Assembly: GCF_030253575.1 (NCBI RefSeq)
Contig: NC_080559.1
Coordinates: 30,902,501 to 30,966,500, forward strand
Origin: Rhododendron vialii
Lineage: Eukaryota > Streptophyta > Magnoliopsida > Ericales > Ericaceae
Direction of reading: 5' to 3'
DNA: 64,000 nucleotides
The notes beneath the pieces are model-generated. The model was not told the origin of the DNA. It made no database searches and worked only from the letters and a program-made list of their open reading frames with translations. Shown piece by piece: positions 11,761 to 24,384 of the stretch. Position 1 is the stretch's first letter. The number at the start of each line of letters is the position of its first letter. The position numbers and the translations under genes are program-made.

Positions 11761-12990
11761 ATAAATATCTTCGTAACGTAAAGTCTTTTGTAGACAATTT
11801 TTTTTTTATATATTTTTGACATCACTGAACTAAAATCATGTAGCCGTCTCTACTCTTAACACCACACTTACATGTGGTGGGATCTTAGTTTAGGCTTAGA
11901 CATAGGTTCTATAGAGTCTTTTTATAGATAGTAGTGTGGTGGGACGAATCAATAATCTCTGACAGATGTGAGAGAGTACCATATCTACACCTCCATTTTG
12001 TTCGAGCCGGGACGGGGGGGGAGGGACTTGAGAAAATCCAAGAAGGGAATAACTCTCCTATCATCAGCTCAACAGATAATCAGATATTCAAATTTAATGC
12101 ACAATCAAGGCACTTGGAATTGTTTGGCTAATTGGTAGGTAGGACGTTAGATACATCTGAATGTGCTTTGTTGCTCAGCGGATTTGGGATGGGGAGAACG
12201 CAACACACATAATGCGGGTCATCACTTGTCACTCACCTAACAAAAGTATGTCATTATGTCTGCCCCGCTAAATATGTCGCCGCATAATTTGTTGGAAGCA
12301 TCACCCGAATAATGGCATGTGATACTTTGAGAATATCGTGTTGTTTTAAGGGCATAATGTCCCCTTCGGGCGTCGGGTCTCACATACGTAATTAGTTGCA
12401 CAAATTTTGTTTTCCAGTTAATTGAACTTTGATTACAGTCACCAAGCAAAGAATTACTCAAAAGTTAAATACGTTAATTACCAAACACTTTTAATTCTCT
12501 TACATTAATTAGAAATTCTCTTCAGCATAGAAAAGCTTCTCACAGCAGAGCGACGAGGAATAAACAGTTCATGAAATAAGCCAAAAAAATCTTATTGCTT
12601 CTCCGTTACAAAAGTTACATAAGTAACTCTTTTTTTTCCGTTGAAGCGTACAAGAAAGAGAAAACAAGGTAAAGCCTAGTAGTATTATCCTACAATCGGC
12701 TAACTCAGTGCTAGTAGAAGCACCAAAGGCTTAAATCACATGATCGGCAGGAAGCCATGCATCCACGAGCCAAACGAATTGTATAAGCTCCTTTCAGAAG
12801 TAAATAAGGAAAGAAGAAGAGCCTTGAGCAGTGACTGGTGAAGCGGAAGCAAAACGGAGACTGCTCCTCAAAAATTGAACTCCCATTCGCATTCGCCCTG
12901 GTACCAAAAGTTGCTCCCTCCATCTTGCCATCAGTGCCACCCCGCAGTCCTCCAGTAACTCCACCATCATTCCCACCTGTATCATTCTCT

Positions 12991-13034
<44 letters not shown>

Positions 13035-13900
13035 AAACTCTACTTCAAGTCTATCCCTCTATTTTTGTTGTAATCCCTGAACTTGAATTGTTATCTATGA
13101 ATATAGTATAGTACTGTTGTGAGTAAGAATGGTAGTTTGGCAAATGAGTTTGGTGAGGAGTTGAACTGTGTTCGCGCGGCCAAACTTCTAGTACTGCTAT
13201 ACAACTTTTATAGTAGTATTTCAACAACCATTAATAATGTGTATTGACCATTTGAGCTGCCCTTTTTTTTTTTTTTCCTGTTTCTAAATCTTGAGAAGTA
13301 ACGTGAGTCGTGACAATAAGAATGGCTGAAGAATGGAGCGGGCTGCCGACAGCTTCCGGATTCTTCAAGTTTGTGTGGACCCTCGGCACTACTAACTACC
13401 ATTTTGGGACACAAGACTTTCCTTGTCTCTGCTTTCTTTCACCCCACATCCCTCTTGTCTGCAGGTTTGAATTGGTATATTGATGATTTTAATTTAATAA
13501 GTAGTGTAATTAAGTTAACAATCTGGTTTGACATTTTGGGGCCGCCCTGATGTAGTTTAACATGGATAAAATAGATCAGAGTCCCGGAGTACCACGTATT
13601 CCCCAAACCATTTATGTTACGACACATTTTACGGTAGAGACATTATCATTCACTTTTGTTGGGTGGTTGAGAGACAAGGAATGACTCACAATGTGTAGTG
13701 GCGATCTTTTATTTGTTGGGAGTACCACGTGGTACTCCAGGAGTATTGTATAATCAGCTAATAATAGTTCATTTGGAGTTTTTTTTTGTGAATCGATAGG
13801 AGCGATCATTTACATCATATATGAAGTACAAACCCGGGAGACTATAACAATTGTGAGAACACAAAAAATAACCAAGCTTAACAACTCAACTAATTAATAA
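11761..13900. other. Intergenic, no confident gene
   Basis: A minus-strand reading frame around 12711-13000 begins next to the CT repeat and reads Gly-rich then Cys/Phe-rich, but has no recognisable domain or splice structure and is probably chance. The remainder is AT-rich. Confidence 0.4.
12993..13033. repeat. (CT)n microsatellite
   Basis: About 20 uninterrupted CT units. No gene start lies beside it. Confidence 0.9.
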
Positions 13901-13924
13901 AAGAAATAAGCACATCATAGGAAA

Positions 13925-14055
13925 TAAATAATGAAAATGCTCCTTTAATGAGAGAACACCCATACGCAGGTGGAACGATTTGAATTCTTGACCTTCTAAT
14001 GAAACGCAAGATTCCTCGTCTAACTCATGCATTAACCCCAAGTTGGTTGTTCATT
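13925..14055 (-). repeat. tRNA-derived SINE relic, same family as 24385
   Basis: Read on the minus strand, it follows the same order as 24385-24490: a TTGCGT/TTGCAT motif, AGGTCA(A)GA(A/G)TTC around box B, then GCGTATGGGTGTT. Several substitutions indicate an old copy. Confidence 0.5.
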
Positions 14056-14289
14056 TGGAGTTTGCATAATGAAGGATAATCTTTTGTACTGTATTTATAT
14101 TCAGAAGATAGGAAAAGCCTAAATAGTAAATTAAATTGATTATGCAGAACATACCACATAAATTAAGAAATACACGAAGTTTCCCTAGTCTGCAAAATTT
14201 TCAACGCTTTGCTTTAGTACGTAAATTTGGTCGTAAAGAAGAACCCATTTTCACATACCTAGTTGGAACCAAGAAATAACCCTTCCCCT

Positions 14290-14313
14290 CCCCCCCCCCC
14301 CCCCCCCCCCCCC
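14290..14313. repeat. Poly-C run
   Basis: Twenty-four consecutive C residues (poly-G on the other strand), preceded by a C-rich patch. The exact length may be unreliable in sequencing. Confidence 0.85.
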
Positions 14314-14847
14314 AATTAATTTGACAATGTGAAATCGGTAGGAACTAGCTACTTCCTACACTTCTGAATTTGGAAAAGTCTAGGCACACAGACATTAGTG
14401 CATGGATCTTGTCACTGATATTTTCAAAACAATTCGAAGCACGTGGTTTTACGAAACAATGAATTAAAGGATTTGTTAAGGAAATATAGTCCCACATTGT
14501 TTGAAGGTGGAATGTGTGATCACTTAATATAACGTATAACAACATCTCCACTTAGCGCCAAGTAGTTATGAGTCGGATGTAAAATTTAAATCACGGCATG
14601 GACTTCACGTGCATCAGACTTGTAGCAAGTATTGTATCAGACTGGTACATGAAGAGTGATCATTTGTTTTTGCACACTTATCTTGACAATGCTTCGAATT
14701 ACCCAAATTGAGAAGTACTCAAGGACTGTGGTTAAGGAAACCCAATCGCTTTAACCACCAGCTTATTTTTACGTATACATACGATAGCACAAATCCTATA
14801 TAGTGCCCAAAATAACATCGTTTCTCTCTTTGGATAGAGATTAATTT

Positions 14848-15587
14848 TCAGAAGGAATCGGATCTCATGAAGACTTTCTTCAATGTTAATTTCCAGCTGA
14901 GAGCCCGAGCCTTAGACAGGGTAAACGATATCGAGCGTTTAGGAGGGAGAGGGCGGGACGGCGACCGTGGTTTTGTTTGTGCATGTTGTTCCATTATTCT
15001 TCCTTCAGTACTGTCTTCTGGATTCCAGAAACAAGCTTCTTTCCTCTTATTCCGTATGGTTGCCAGAACGTCGTATTTGTTGCAGATTCCCCACACTGTC
15101 ACCTTCTGTTGATTGAAATCCACGTTCACTGAGTATATTCCTGCACAATATTAGGGCTAACGTTTCATTCTACGTAAATAATGAATCAATCATCAATCAA
15201 TAAATATATGTCACTAAACGGAGAAACTTCGCGAAAAAACAATGCATGAATTCAGAGTCCGGCCAGCAGACATGATCTACTAAGCGGCCGACACAGGCGG
15301 CGCGCGCCACATTCATAAGAGAGTGATTTTTGACTACCCTAACGAAATTTTCTGGAGCCACCACTGTTGGCCGAGTTTACAGATCTTATTCGGACTGGTT
15401 CGACCTGACATAAGCATTGATGTCAAGTACTGGAACTAAAAGCACTATGGGATTGATTATTACCTCTGAAATGTGATAAAGCCTTCTTAACTTTCTTCTC
15501 GCACCCATAAGAATACAAAGGCACCCTCAATTCCACATACTGAGCCTCTACGTTATTGCATGCCGGCACAATTTGCAGGTTCTCCAT
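14848..15587 (-). CDS. HMA-domain (heavy-metal-associated) small protein, 2 exons
   Basis: Exons are 15587-15464 (phase 1) and 15140-14848, encoding 138 residues. Residues about 17-75 form a ferredoxin-like HMA fold: a VELRVPLYSYGCEKKVKKAL strand-loop-helix, GIYSVNVDFNQQKVTVWG, and a second helix DVLATIRNKRKEACFWN. In metal-binding HMA domains the loop is MxCxxC. Here only the second Cys remains (YSYGC), so metal binding is doubtful. The basic C-terminal tail (LSKARALSW, LTLKKVFMRSDSF) lacks a CaaX box, so it is not an isoprenylated HIPP. The role is unknown; HMA proteins of this type often act in protein-protein contacts. A complete HIPP gene lies about 6 kb away on the same strand but is not a close copy. 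Confidence 0.85.
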
Positions 15588-15822
15588 CCGAACCTCAAAA
15601 ATATGATCACCGGCCAGTTAAGTATTCGATCTGTTCTTGTTTGACGGTTTATATGGTTACTGCCGCCGTCCAAACCTTAAGATTTGTAGATGCCCTCCAT
15701 GTGTTTGTTTATACGTAGGGTTCTGGAAAGCAGCGATGACACGTAAATTTGGAGAGTCCATGTGGATGAAAAGCAGAAGACGCAAGCCCTAGCTAGCTAG
15801 ATTCCCTATAAAAGAATGGAAA

Positions 15823-16112
15823 ATACTATAATACACACTTCTTATTTGGATGTGTATCCTATGCACTCCAAAATATAGTGAATTATAGAGAAAATATTAC
15901 GAATCGTATTGCTAAAAAGTTATAAATCGTATAAAGGTTACGAAATACATCAAAATGTTATGAATTATAATGAAAATATTATGAATCGTACTGCTGAAAG
16001 GTTATAAATTCTAGAACAAAGGTTATGAAATACACTAAAATATTATGAATGAACTATAAAATAGGTGCATATATATGGTACACCCTTTTAAGAAGTGTGT
16101 ATTGTGGACTTT
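15823..16112. mobile_element. MITE with internal tandem duplication
   Basis: The ends carry ATAATACACACTTCTTA and TAAGAAGTGTGTATTGTGG in inverted orientation. Inside, two adjacent copies of about 85 bp (roughly 15880-15960 and 15961-16046) begin GAATTATA and contain AATATTA(C/T)GAATCGTA. Non-coding; the superfamily is uncertain. Confidence 0.65.
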
Positions 16113-16183
16113 CTCTAAAAGAATTAGTGTTGGGTTAATTTATGTAGCTTAATTCAGCCTGGTTTGCGTTTCTCTAACTGTTA

Positions 16184-16673
16184 GGGCTCGTTTGGATGCG
16201 GGACAAGGATTGAGGGTATTATTTATAATGAGGGATAAAATAGTATGGGTATTGGTTAATAAGAGAAGACCCACATTGATGTGATGTTTATGGAGGATTA
16301 TTAAATAGTAGTTGGTTTGGATGAGATATTAAAAATGGAGGGATAAAATAGTATTTGGTTTAGATGAGGGATAAAATAGTACTTGGTTTGGATGAGAGAT
16401 AAAATGGGGAGATAAAGTTATTTTGTATTTGAAACAGAGGAGAAGGGGGTATTAATTTGGCCTTATCCGGGGGTATTAACTAATAACGTACACCCCAAAA
16501 CCCACCAATAAATAATCAGCCTGTATGGGGGTATTAGCCGGTACAAGAGAAGAGGGGGGAAACCTAATACCCTTGTGTTTTTTGGTTGCCAAACCAGGTG
16601 ATAAACTTGGACCCACGGTTTTAGAAGGGGGGAAAACTAATACCCCTTCTCAATACCCCATCCAAATGAGCCC
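16184..16673. mobile_element. Tourist/PIF-Harbinger-like MITE
   Basis: The left end GGGCTCGTTTGGATGCGGG and right end CCCATCCAAATGAGCCC are inverted repeats flanked by TTA (16181-16183 and 16674-16676), the target duplication typical of PIF/Harbinger elements. The interior repeats a TTGGTTTGGATGAG(A/G) phrase with GGGATAAAATAGTA about three times. It is 490 bp and non-coding. The right part of the element at 61973-63104 belongs to the same family. Confidence 0.85.
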
Positions 16674-16676
16674 TTA

Positions 16677-17591
16677 GGGTATTAGATAATTAGTGATGTA
16701 CATCCTCGGTTATAAATACTGTATTCTTCTTTCAATACTTATGCAAAAATGGAGTGAACCGCGGATGTACTCAGCTACACAATTGGAGAACCACGTAAAC
16801 ATCTCTGTGTTCTTTTTGATTGTGTGCTTCACTTAATTATTCTTCACATGTTGTGTATGTTGTGATTGGCCGATTTCCCACATGGACCAAGGATTTTAAA
16901 AATAGGTTATTACGTTACGTAATGGGTTTTTCAGCCTTCCGATATCTTTACGCCCCAATAAACCAGTGAAAGAAAAAATCGCATGCGTCCGTATCGACCA
17001 GCTCCCGTTATGAATCGATCTGTTACCGATTCACGGCCGTTATAGGTGATTATGGCAAAAGAAATTCTCGGAAATGATCTATGAATTAATGACCACTTGC
17101 GTATCATTCGATACTCCTGATTCCATTACCCTCGACCATTACTTGTCTCGATACCGTTATTCATAACTTTGCCGGGGACGTGGCTGATGGCTCTTTCAGT
17201 TTTTTTTTTCCTCTTATTATAGGAGTACGTAGTTGTTTATCCTTAACTGTTGGTAGTGGGCTAGCTTATTTAAGTTAGTTCTAGAGATTTCTGTTGTGGA
17301 TATATATGCTTAATTCCTGTTTGAACAAGGATATGGATCATGACTCGGACTAGTGTAAGGATGCGTCATTCAATCATCTCTGTGGGTCAATACAAAAGGA
17401 GAATTCCAACCCCTTTTCACAGGATTTGGACAGTCTACGAGTTTTTTTTGGGGTCAATCCATGTGGGTTAATAAGTTGCTTAGCAAAGAAGTAGTAGTTG
17501 TTGATTTGGAAGGCCTCTAAAGAGTAATACAAAAGTACACAAGGCATTTTATGCACTCTGAATTTGGCGATTGATTCTCATTGCATGTGCT
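16677..17591. other. Intergenic, nothing recognised
   Basis: AT-rich sequence between two mobile elements. No open frame resembles a known family on either strand. Confidence 0.5.
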
Positions 17592-17600
17592 TTTTTGTTT

Positions 17601-17848
17601 GGTAAAATTACACAAACACCCCCTCATCTATTCGGTTTAGACATGGACACCCCCTAACTTTTAAAAATGTCCATACACACCCCCTCATCTTCTACCGTTA
17701 CCCAAGGAGCACCCTTCCGTTTGAATACCGTTTGTTGCAAGGCACATGTTAATACTTTTGCCAAATTTTAGACAAAAATGCCCTTTAATGGCAACATATA
17801 CCCAATTGCCTTTCATACATCATTCCTCATTCTCACTTTATATCAGAG

Positions 17849-17897
<49 letters not shown>

Positions 17898-17928
17898 CCG
17901 CATTCCTCATTCTCACTTTATATCAGAG

Positions 17929-17993
<65 letters not shown>

Positions 17994-18919
17994 CGACAGC
18001 CATGGAAGGTGGCAAGTGACAACAATAGCTATCGTAGCCACCATAGCTACACCAACAACAGATCTAATAGCTGCAGTTAGAGTTACAACTCCAACCAAAC
18101 CCAAAACTGGGTTGATTCCTACTGCCGTTGTGGAGAAAAAGCCCCCTTGAGAACTTCAAATACAAAATGGATGACAAGCAAATGTAAAACAACAAAAGCC
18201 CCAATTTTTAAAGGTTATCAAAGTCACCACTATACAACACCTTTCAAAAAACCCTATTATTCCCAAACAAAAACCCTAATGTATTCATATATCATATAAT
18301 ATGAACATATACATCTACATTTGTGCCATTTAATAAAAAAATCTAGGATTTTTTTTTACATATAAAACATACCCTCCAAAGTAGAGTTTGCCACGATCTA
18401 GGGTTGGCCACGATCTACAGCTTTTCTACAGTTTACATGATCCGATATTCTTCAAAATTTAGGTTTTCTTCACGATCTAGGGTTAGCCATGATCTACAAT
18501 GCAAGTTGAAGAGGGAGAGGAAGAGAGACAGAGGCGCCATGATCGAGTAGGGTGGAGAGAAATTTCTGATAAAATGAAGTGTGGCGTATGCTTGTTGCTC
18601 CATTTCATAACAAAGGGTATATTTGACATTTCGTTCATTCCGTTAACGGCATTGAGATTTTGTTTCCTTTTTAGTAGATGAGGGGGGTGTGTGTAGGCGT
18701 TTTTAAAGGTTAGGGAGTGTCCGTATCCAAACCAGATAGATGAGGGGGTGTCCGTGTAATTTCACCAAGGGTATATTTGACATTTCGTTCATTCCATTAA
18801 CGGCGTTGAGGTTTTTTTTCCTTTTCAGTAGATGAGGGGGTGTGTATGGACATTTTTAAAGGTTAGGGGGTGTCCATGTCTAAATCGAATAGATGAGGGG
18901 ATGCCCGTGTAATTTTACC
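17601..18919. mobile_element. Non-autonomous Mutator-like element (MULE)
   Basis: Terminal inverted repeats of about 90 bp start GGTAAAATTACAC and end GTGTAATTTTACC. The 9-bp direct repeat TTTTTGTTT flanks both ends (17592-17600 and 18920-18928), the target duplication typical of Mutator-like elements. The element is 1319 bp and encodes no transposase. The right terminus is tandemly duplicated (18613-18766 and 18767-18919). The left half has two copies of a phrase ending in long CT repeats (17850-17894 and 17936-17990). Two phrases with CACGATCTAGGGTT (about 18389, 18471) form another internal repeat. Confidence 0.88.
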
Positions 18920-18928
18920 TTTTTGTTT

Positions 18929-21613
18929 TCTTGGTTTTGCTATATGAGATAGTGTCCCTCGTTAAGTTATCTTAGATACCCAATTACCCATAATCAAGTC
19001 ATTTCATTAGATTTATAGGTTGAGCTAAAACCAAATAAAACGGCTTTTTTGAACCACATGGGTTGGCCTGGTAGCCAGGCTTGATAATTTAATATATGTA
19101 TACATGTTGCATGCATGCCCGGGTCGGGTTCATAAAGTGTGACTACAATTAAATAGAAGGAAGAAAGGCAAAACATCAACAAAAGAAGAGACAAAGAAGA
19201 AAAGAAGTAACATGCATGCACAAAGATAACCATTGAAGTAGTAGTGATCGATTTTGTTCATCTTTTAGCCTAAAAGCAACAAATGCCGATTCAGCCATAG
19301 CCCATGTAGATGGTTTACCTCTGACATAGGCTAGGACAGTTGATCTCAAAGAAGCCCTTTCTCAACCCTATCTCAAAAACCCTATATCAAAAGTCAAAAC
19401 AAACAAACACAAAAAGAGGAGAACAAAATATGGACATGGACCTTATATAAACTTCTATCCTCTCTAAACACATTGATCCACTCCGTAGAACTTCGAGATT
19501 AGATCAAATTGATATGCATCCTTTAGGAGTTAGTTCTATGAACACAGATATTCCATCAGGCATTCAGACACAAATGAGTCTGCAATGTAGATCCCACACT
19601 CTCGGACGACAAAGTCAGGATCCATATTGGGCCATATGTGATCAAAATATTTTCCATACCCTTTTTTTTTTAAGAGTAAAACAGATTATATTTGCCTCTA
19701 CTCTCTCCTCTTGGCTTATTAAAAAAAAACACCAAACAGAACTTAAGGATGTGATTGTGGTTGGTGAGTATACGACAAAAATAACTGACTGGGACTGATA
19801 TATAAGCTGACTCACCCACCGCCACGTTAGGATGCTCAAATGGGTCCGGCAGTGAGTACTTCGTCCATCGTGCCGTTGCTTTACATACTCAGAGGATGAC
19901 TCAGATTTTCCTATTAGGGAGACCAATTGTAGGACCTACCATGTGAAACCCACGCCCTTGATTTTCTCATCATCAAGGGAATCTCCTTTTCCGTAACCGG
20001 ATATCCGGACCAACTTGTCTGCATCTCGACTAATTCCGAGGTTCTGAAGTTGACAATCGTACAAACCCTCCAGTAACCATGACGTTTGGAATGTTCTGCC
20101 TTGCGTAATTAAGAATTCGAACAAGCGCTTATTAGCTTTCTCGTACCCACTAAATCAGACTCTTCGGGTTATCATAAAGGAATCTCTCCTACGTCACTGC
20201 ATTATCAATATCAATCCATGATCAGTATTTGCAGTTCATGTGCATTCCACCAAACCTAACCAGAAAAAACTGACCAAAACAGAAAAAACTAGATCGAACC
20301 TAATAACATAAGGAGTGATAGACGACTTCCAAGAAGAATTAAGTCAATGAAAGCAGTGTAATGCGAAGATAATTCTTATGACCTGCATTAATCTTCTCAA
20401 CGATCGAGTATTGAATAATGTACACTCCGATATCATCGAGATGAATCCGTAAAAAGTCCCCCCCCCCCAAAAACCCCCAGCTTTGTCTCTCTCCTTATCT
20501 CAGATTCAACTAAACGGGATCGACCAATAGTCTTTTTAGTCTTTAAATTCCGAGAGAACCTTGTCCGCCTCCAAATCAATTGCATGCCCCGATCAACCAT
20601 GGCCATAGTTTCTAAATGACTACTGTCGCATCAGTATATATGTATGAATTTTATGGGTAAATTTCAGAATTCGTATATCGATTTTTCTGGCTAAACTTTT
20701 TTCTAATATGGCAAGGTCGTTTGTTTATTCTCAAGCCCCTGCCTTAATTTCATTCACTACTCAAAGCTTGTCTTTGTTATTCCAAATTAATGCTGGTCCT
20801 TGTGATGGTTGGTGCGTCCCATGTTACTTGTTACTTGTTAAGTTCGAATTCCTGAAACTGTACGTGCTCTTGTATATAATATGGATGTGTTTTTAATACT
20901 TAATTTTCTACTAGTAAAATTCCACCCTTTATATCTGCTGAAACAGTTGAGATTCCATGAAATCAGTATTCAATTCCATGTCACTTTATTATTCTCGTGA
21001 TATTACAATTTACGATATCAATCTGTAAATCTTGTTTCAGGGGTCCTCAATTTGTGTGATCAGTGGGTTCTATAGCAAGGTTATGTACCCCTATAGGTCC
21101 AGCTACAATGCATTTTTTCTTCTGATAACTAGATGTTCGAGCCAACTGCAGGGTATGTCTTTGTGATGGAAGATTTAGTTAAATTAGCCACCAAACTTTT
21201 TCCACTGCCAACAAATAGAACATATTCTGAGCCATTCCTCTTATATGAATAGGAAAACCGTATAGTACATAAATGTCATATGTGTGTGTGGTGAGTTCAT
21301 GCTATTGTCTAAACGGTATTTTCGGTATTTTACTTTTTTTCCGCGGGGTACGTTCTTGTTTTGTGTTTGAGCGGAACCACGTATATCTTTGTGTTCTTAT
21401 TTATCGCTTGTAAATTTGTTATATTCTCAATTTCGTATTCGGCACAATACTAGCTCTAAAGATAGCCGCCCCCGTATCCATCTTGCGTATAATCGCCATA
21501 ATTACAGGATTATATATACGTACACATAATTAAGACAGGACAATTATTTTTCTTATTACTATAGCCTAATTATCATGCATGGAACCATGATCAAAGTTGT
21601 ACAGATTTCAAAT
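18929..21613. other. Intergenic, no gene recognised
   Basis: AT-rich sequence with short unconvincing open frames. A C-run lies at about 20459-20468. The last 500 bp should include the 3'UTR and downstream region of the minus-strand HIPP gene. Confidence 0.4.
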
Positions 21614-22996
21614 TCACGTAATGCAACAGGCATTCGGGTTTTCGTCCGAAAACAGCTGGGGTGGTGGGATTCTCTCCATAACGTAAAGGGGCTGGTAATA
21701 GTACATCATTCTTTGCATGGCTTGTTCATCACCAGGAACAACATTCATGATGTTCTGCTCGTCCCCAGCTGCTTCTTTCTTCGCCTGATCTTCTTCTTTC
21801 CCAGTACTGTTCTCGTTCTCGCCGGCGCCGCCTTCTTTCTTCTCTTCGCCTGGTGGCTTCTCGCCGCCCTCTCCTTCCTCCTTCTTCTCTTCTGGTTTGG
21901 GTTCTTCGGCCGGCTTCTCGGCTTCCTTCTTCTCTTCGGGCTTTGGTTCGGGCTCGGTCTGTGGGACGATTTTGGCTTGCTTTTTGGTGCGCCTGTAAAC
22001 GTATTCCACCAGCTTATCTGCGTCCATTGTGCCGGTCACGGTCACTTTCATTGAGCTCAACTCTGTTGTTGCACTTGTTACCCCTGCAATCCAACCCAAA
22101 CAAGCTTAATTTACTCATCCAATTCAGTTCAAATATTCTCCAGCTTATATTATAGGAAAATTATTCAGTTCTCTCCTACCCTACGTTAGTGTGGTCCCTA
22201 TTACAGAATATATGAATTCCAAAAATAAAAATGGTGTGCCTTGTCATTTTTGCCTTTTGGATGGGATTTTTGTTTATGAAAATCTTTCCTAAAGCAACAG
22301 GAAAAATTTGAAGTGGCCAAGTACCAACCAGTCATGACTTCAAGGGCGTGGATTAGTTAAAGTGCGTGCAAGCTGGTTCGAACTTTTGATTATTAAAAAA
22401 AAATACACTAACGTGTACCTCTATTACTATAACCATATAAAAAGCACCGGACCAAATAAACGAACAGTCATCTCCATCGAAAAGAAAAAAAAAATTTAAC
22501 CAGATAATCTTGAAAATAAAGAAAAGCTATTACCTCCCATCTTGAGTATCTTTCTCTTAAGTTGCTCAGCACAAGCCTCACAGTGCATGTTGACATTAAG
22601 TTCAACGGTGGTCAATCCACTAACCTGAACCAACAAAGGTACTTGAGATCATCACAAAATCAAGAAGTTGAGAGCAATTCAGAAATTGAATAACAATGGC
22701 GCGTTTTGTTTTCATTAGAAATCGGTTGGTACGTTATAGCTAGTTGAGGTGCGCGTAGGTTGGTACCTGTGAATTAACGACTTCGGGGAGAGGTTCACCC
22801 TCGGACGCAGGCAATGGGGACAGTACTCTTGCTCTTCTCTTTGTTTTCTTCATTATCTTTGCGCATACGGCTTGTGGCTCAACCACCCCTTTGATTGTAA
22901 CTTGGTTTTGTGACATATCAATCTCCACCCCCTCAACTCCTGTAAATTACCCACAACCCTGTTTCAGTCCCCTGTTCCCACACATACAAAGATATG

Positions 22997-23052
<56 letters not shown>

Positions 23053-23742
23053 TACCTTTTATGTTCAAGATGGACCTCTCAATCTTCTTGGCACAACCCA
23101 GGCAATGCAAGTCTACAAACAACACGAAAGGCGACGGCGGCTTTGGCTCTTCTTTCTTCTCCTCTGTTTTCTCTGTTTTCTTTTCCTCTGGCTTGGTTTC
23201 TGCCTTAGCTTGTTCCTGTGCATCCAGTACCATACATAATCTTAATCAAATAAACCAAACAAGATGTCAAGAGTGTCACAACACCATTCCCCCTCCTGCA
23301 GCCAAAGTGATAGCGGCTGTAGCATCCACTGGTAATGTGTGTGAAAAGGGTAAGCTTTCTATGTGGATAGGACGTATCAACACCTTTTGCATATTTGAAA
23401 TGAAAAGACAAAAGATAAAAATAATATTGTGTTGGGTCCTGAGGACCAAGATGGCTGAAGATCAAAGCCTAAATGTGCTTGGGGTTCATCATCAAAGCCA
23501 GGGCAATAACGATGAAGGAATTTTAGTGCTGATGTAGCTAACAGCCACCTTCATAGTCGATTCATTAGGGGCGTCACCTTCTACCCAACTAGTGGAAGTA
23601 TCCACCATTTTATTTATTTGTTAAGCCTCACTGCTAACCATGAAATTTCACATATCGCGACATAAAAACATCTTAATCATACCATTGAAGAAACATAAAA
23701 ATGCTGAATTTTGGGAATTACCTGTTTAGCTTCCGCACCCAT
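21614..23742 (-). CDS. Heavy metal-associated isoprenylated plant protein (HIPP), 5 exons
   Basis: Exons are 23742-23722, 23215-23056, 22939-22767, 22624-22534 and 22083-21614, giving 304 residues with consistent phases. Two HMA domains are visible. The first has LHCLGC (Cys45, Cys48), the second MHCEAC (Cys133, Cys136); each CxxC should bind one soft metal such as Cu, Zn or Cd. Lys/Glu/Pro-rich linkers precede domain 1 and follow domain 2. The protein ends FSDENPNAC-CIT. The last four residues CCIT (Cys301) fit a CaaX farnesylation box, expected to tether the protein to membranes. The SDENPNAC tail is typical of the HIPP7/8/9-like group. HIPPs act in metal homeostasis and stress, often through partner proteins. 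The 7-codon first exon rests on a good donor, matching phase and the MGAE start; intron 2 is half microsatellite. Confidence 0.93.
22334..22402 (+). repeat. SINE 3'-end relic in HIPP intron 4
   Basis: GGCGTGGATTAGTTAAAGTG followed by CAAGCTGGTTCGAAC and an A-run resembles the copies at 1147 and 32128. It lies wholly inside the intron between HIPP exons 4 and 5, in antisense orientation to the gene. Confidence 0.5.
23002..23049. repeat. (GA)24 microsatellite at the HIPP intron 2 donor
   Basis: The run starts about six bases into the 116-bp intron 2 (donor GT at 23055-23054), so on the transcribed strand the donor is followed almost directly by (CT)n. It occupies over 40% of the intron. Confidence 0.92.
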
Positions 23743-23855
23743 ATTGGCTCCGGTAGTTACAAAATACTACAAAGCAAAGGGACAAGTTTTGAAAAATGGA
23801 AGCAAATAAGAGCTAGAGGTAGGAGAGGAGGAGGCTTGATAAAAAGCAGTGATTG

Positions 23856-23862
23856 ATTTATA
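23856..23862 (-). promoter_or_regulatory. Putative TATA box of the HIPP gene
   Basis: TATAAAT on the minus strand lies about 115 bp upstream of the HIPP start codon, at a plausible promoter distance. Confidence 0.5.
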
Positions 23863-24384
23863 AAGGGGAGCACGATTGTATGGGGTGATAATTATGCTAT
23901 AAAGTGAACTCTGTGATTGAACAGAGCACATGCAGGGCAACTAACCATACTTAAATTCTTCTTTCTTTGAGTTGTGTTTGAGAGATAAGAGAGAGAAAGA
24001 GGAGGAGGGGGAAAAACTAAGGAGAGGATGTGCAGATTTATAGTGGGAACACTGGGAAAAGGTGAGTGTTGATGACGTCGAGAGAGAATCAAATTTGGTA
24101 CTACCACAATTTTTTATTATTTGGAGTTGGATCCTCTCGAGTCTAGATGGTTTAGCATGAAATCTAGGTCGTCCATCCAGACAGGCAATCAATGATTTGG
24201 ATTTGTTGATAGTATTTTACCGGTAAGGTTAGTAAGATAAGATACCGTCGGTAAGCTTAACCATTGCATATCGAGGTGGGTGATCAAGATTTAAACTAGG
24301 TCCACACTACATAAATTTTTTAGAATTGGGGCCTCCTGAAAATTGATACTATTGTAGAACCGTTTTTTTTCATGAGGGTGAGCT

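Noticed and set aside
12711-13000. Minus-strand frame with a Gly-rich start
   Set aside because: It starts in a CT/GA repeat, shows no family motif and has no convincing splice partners.
17746-18150. Ser/Leu-rich open frames
   Set aside because: Their length comes from CT microsatellites inside a Mutator-like element.
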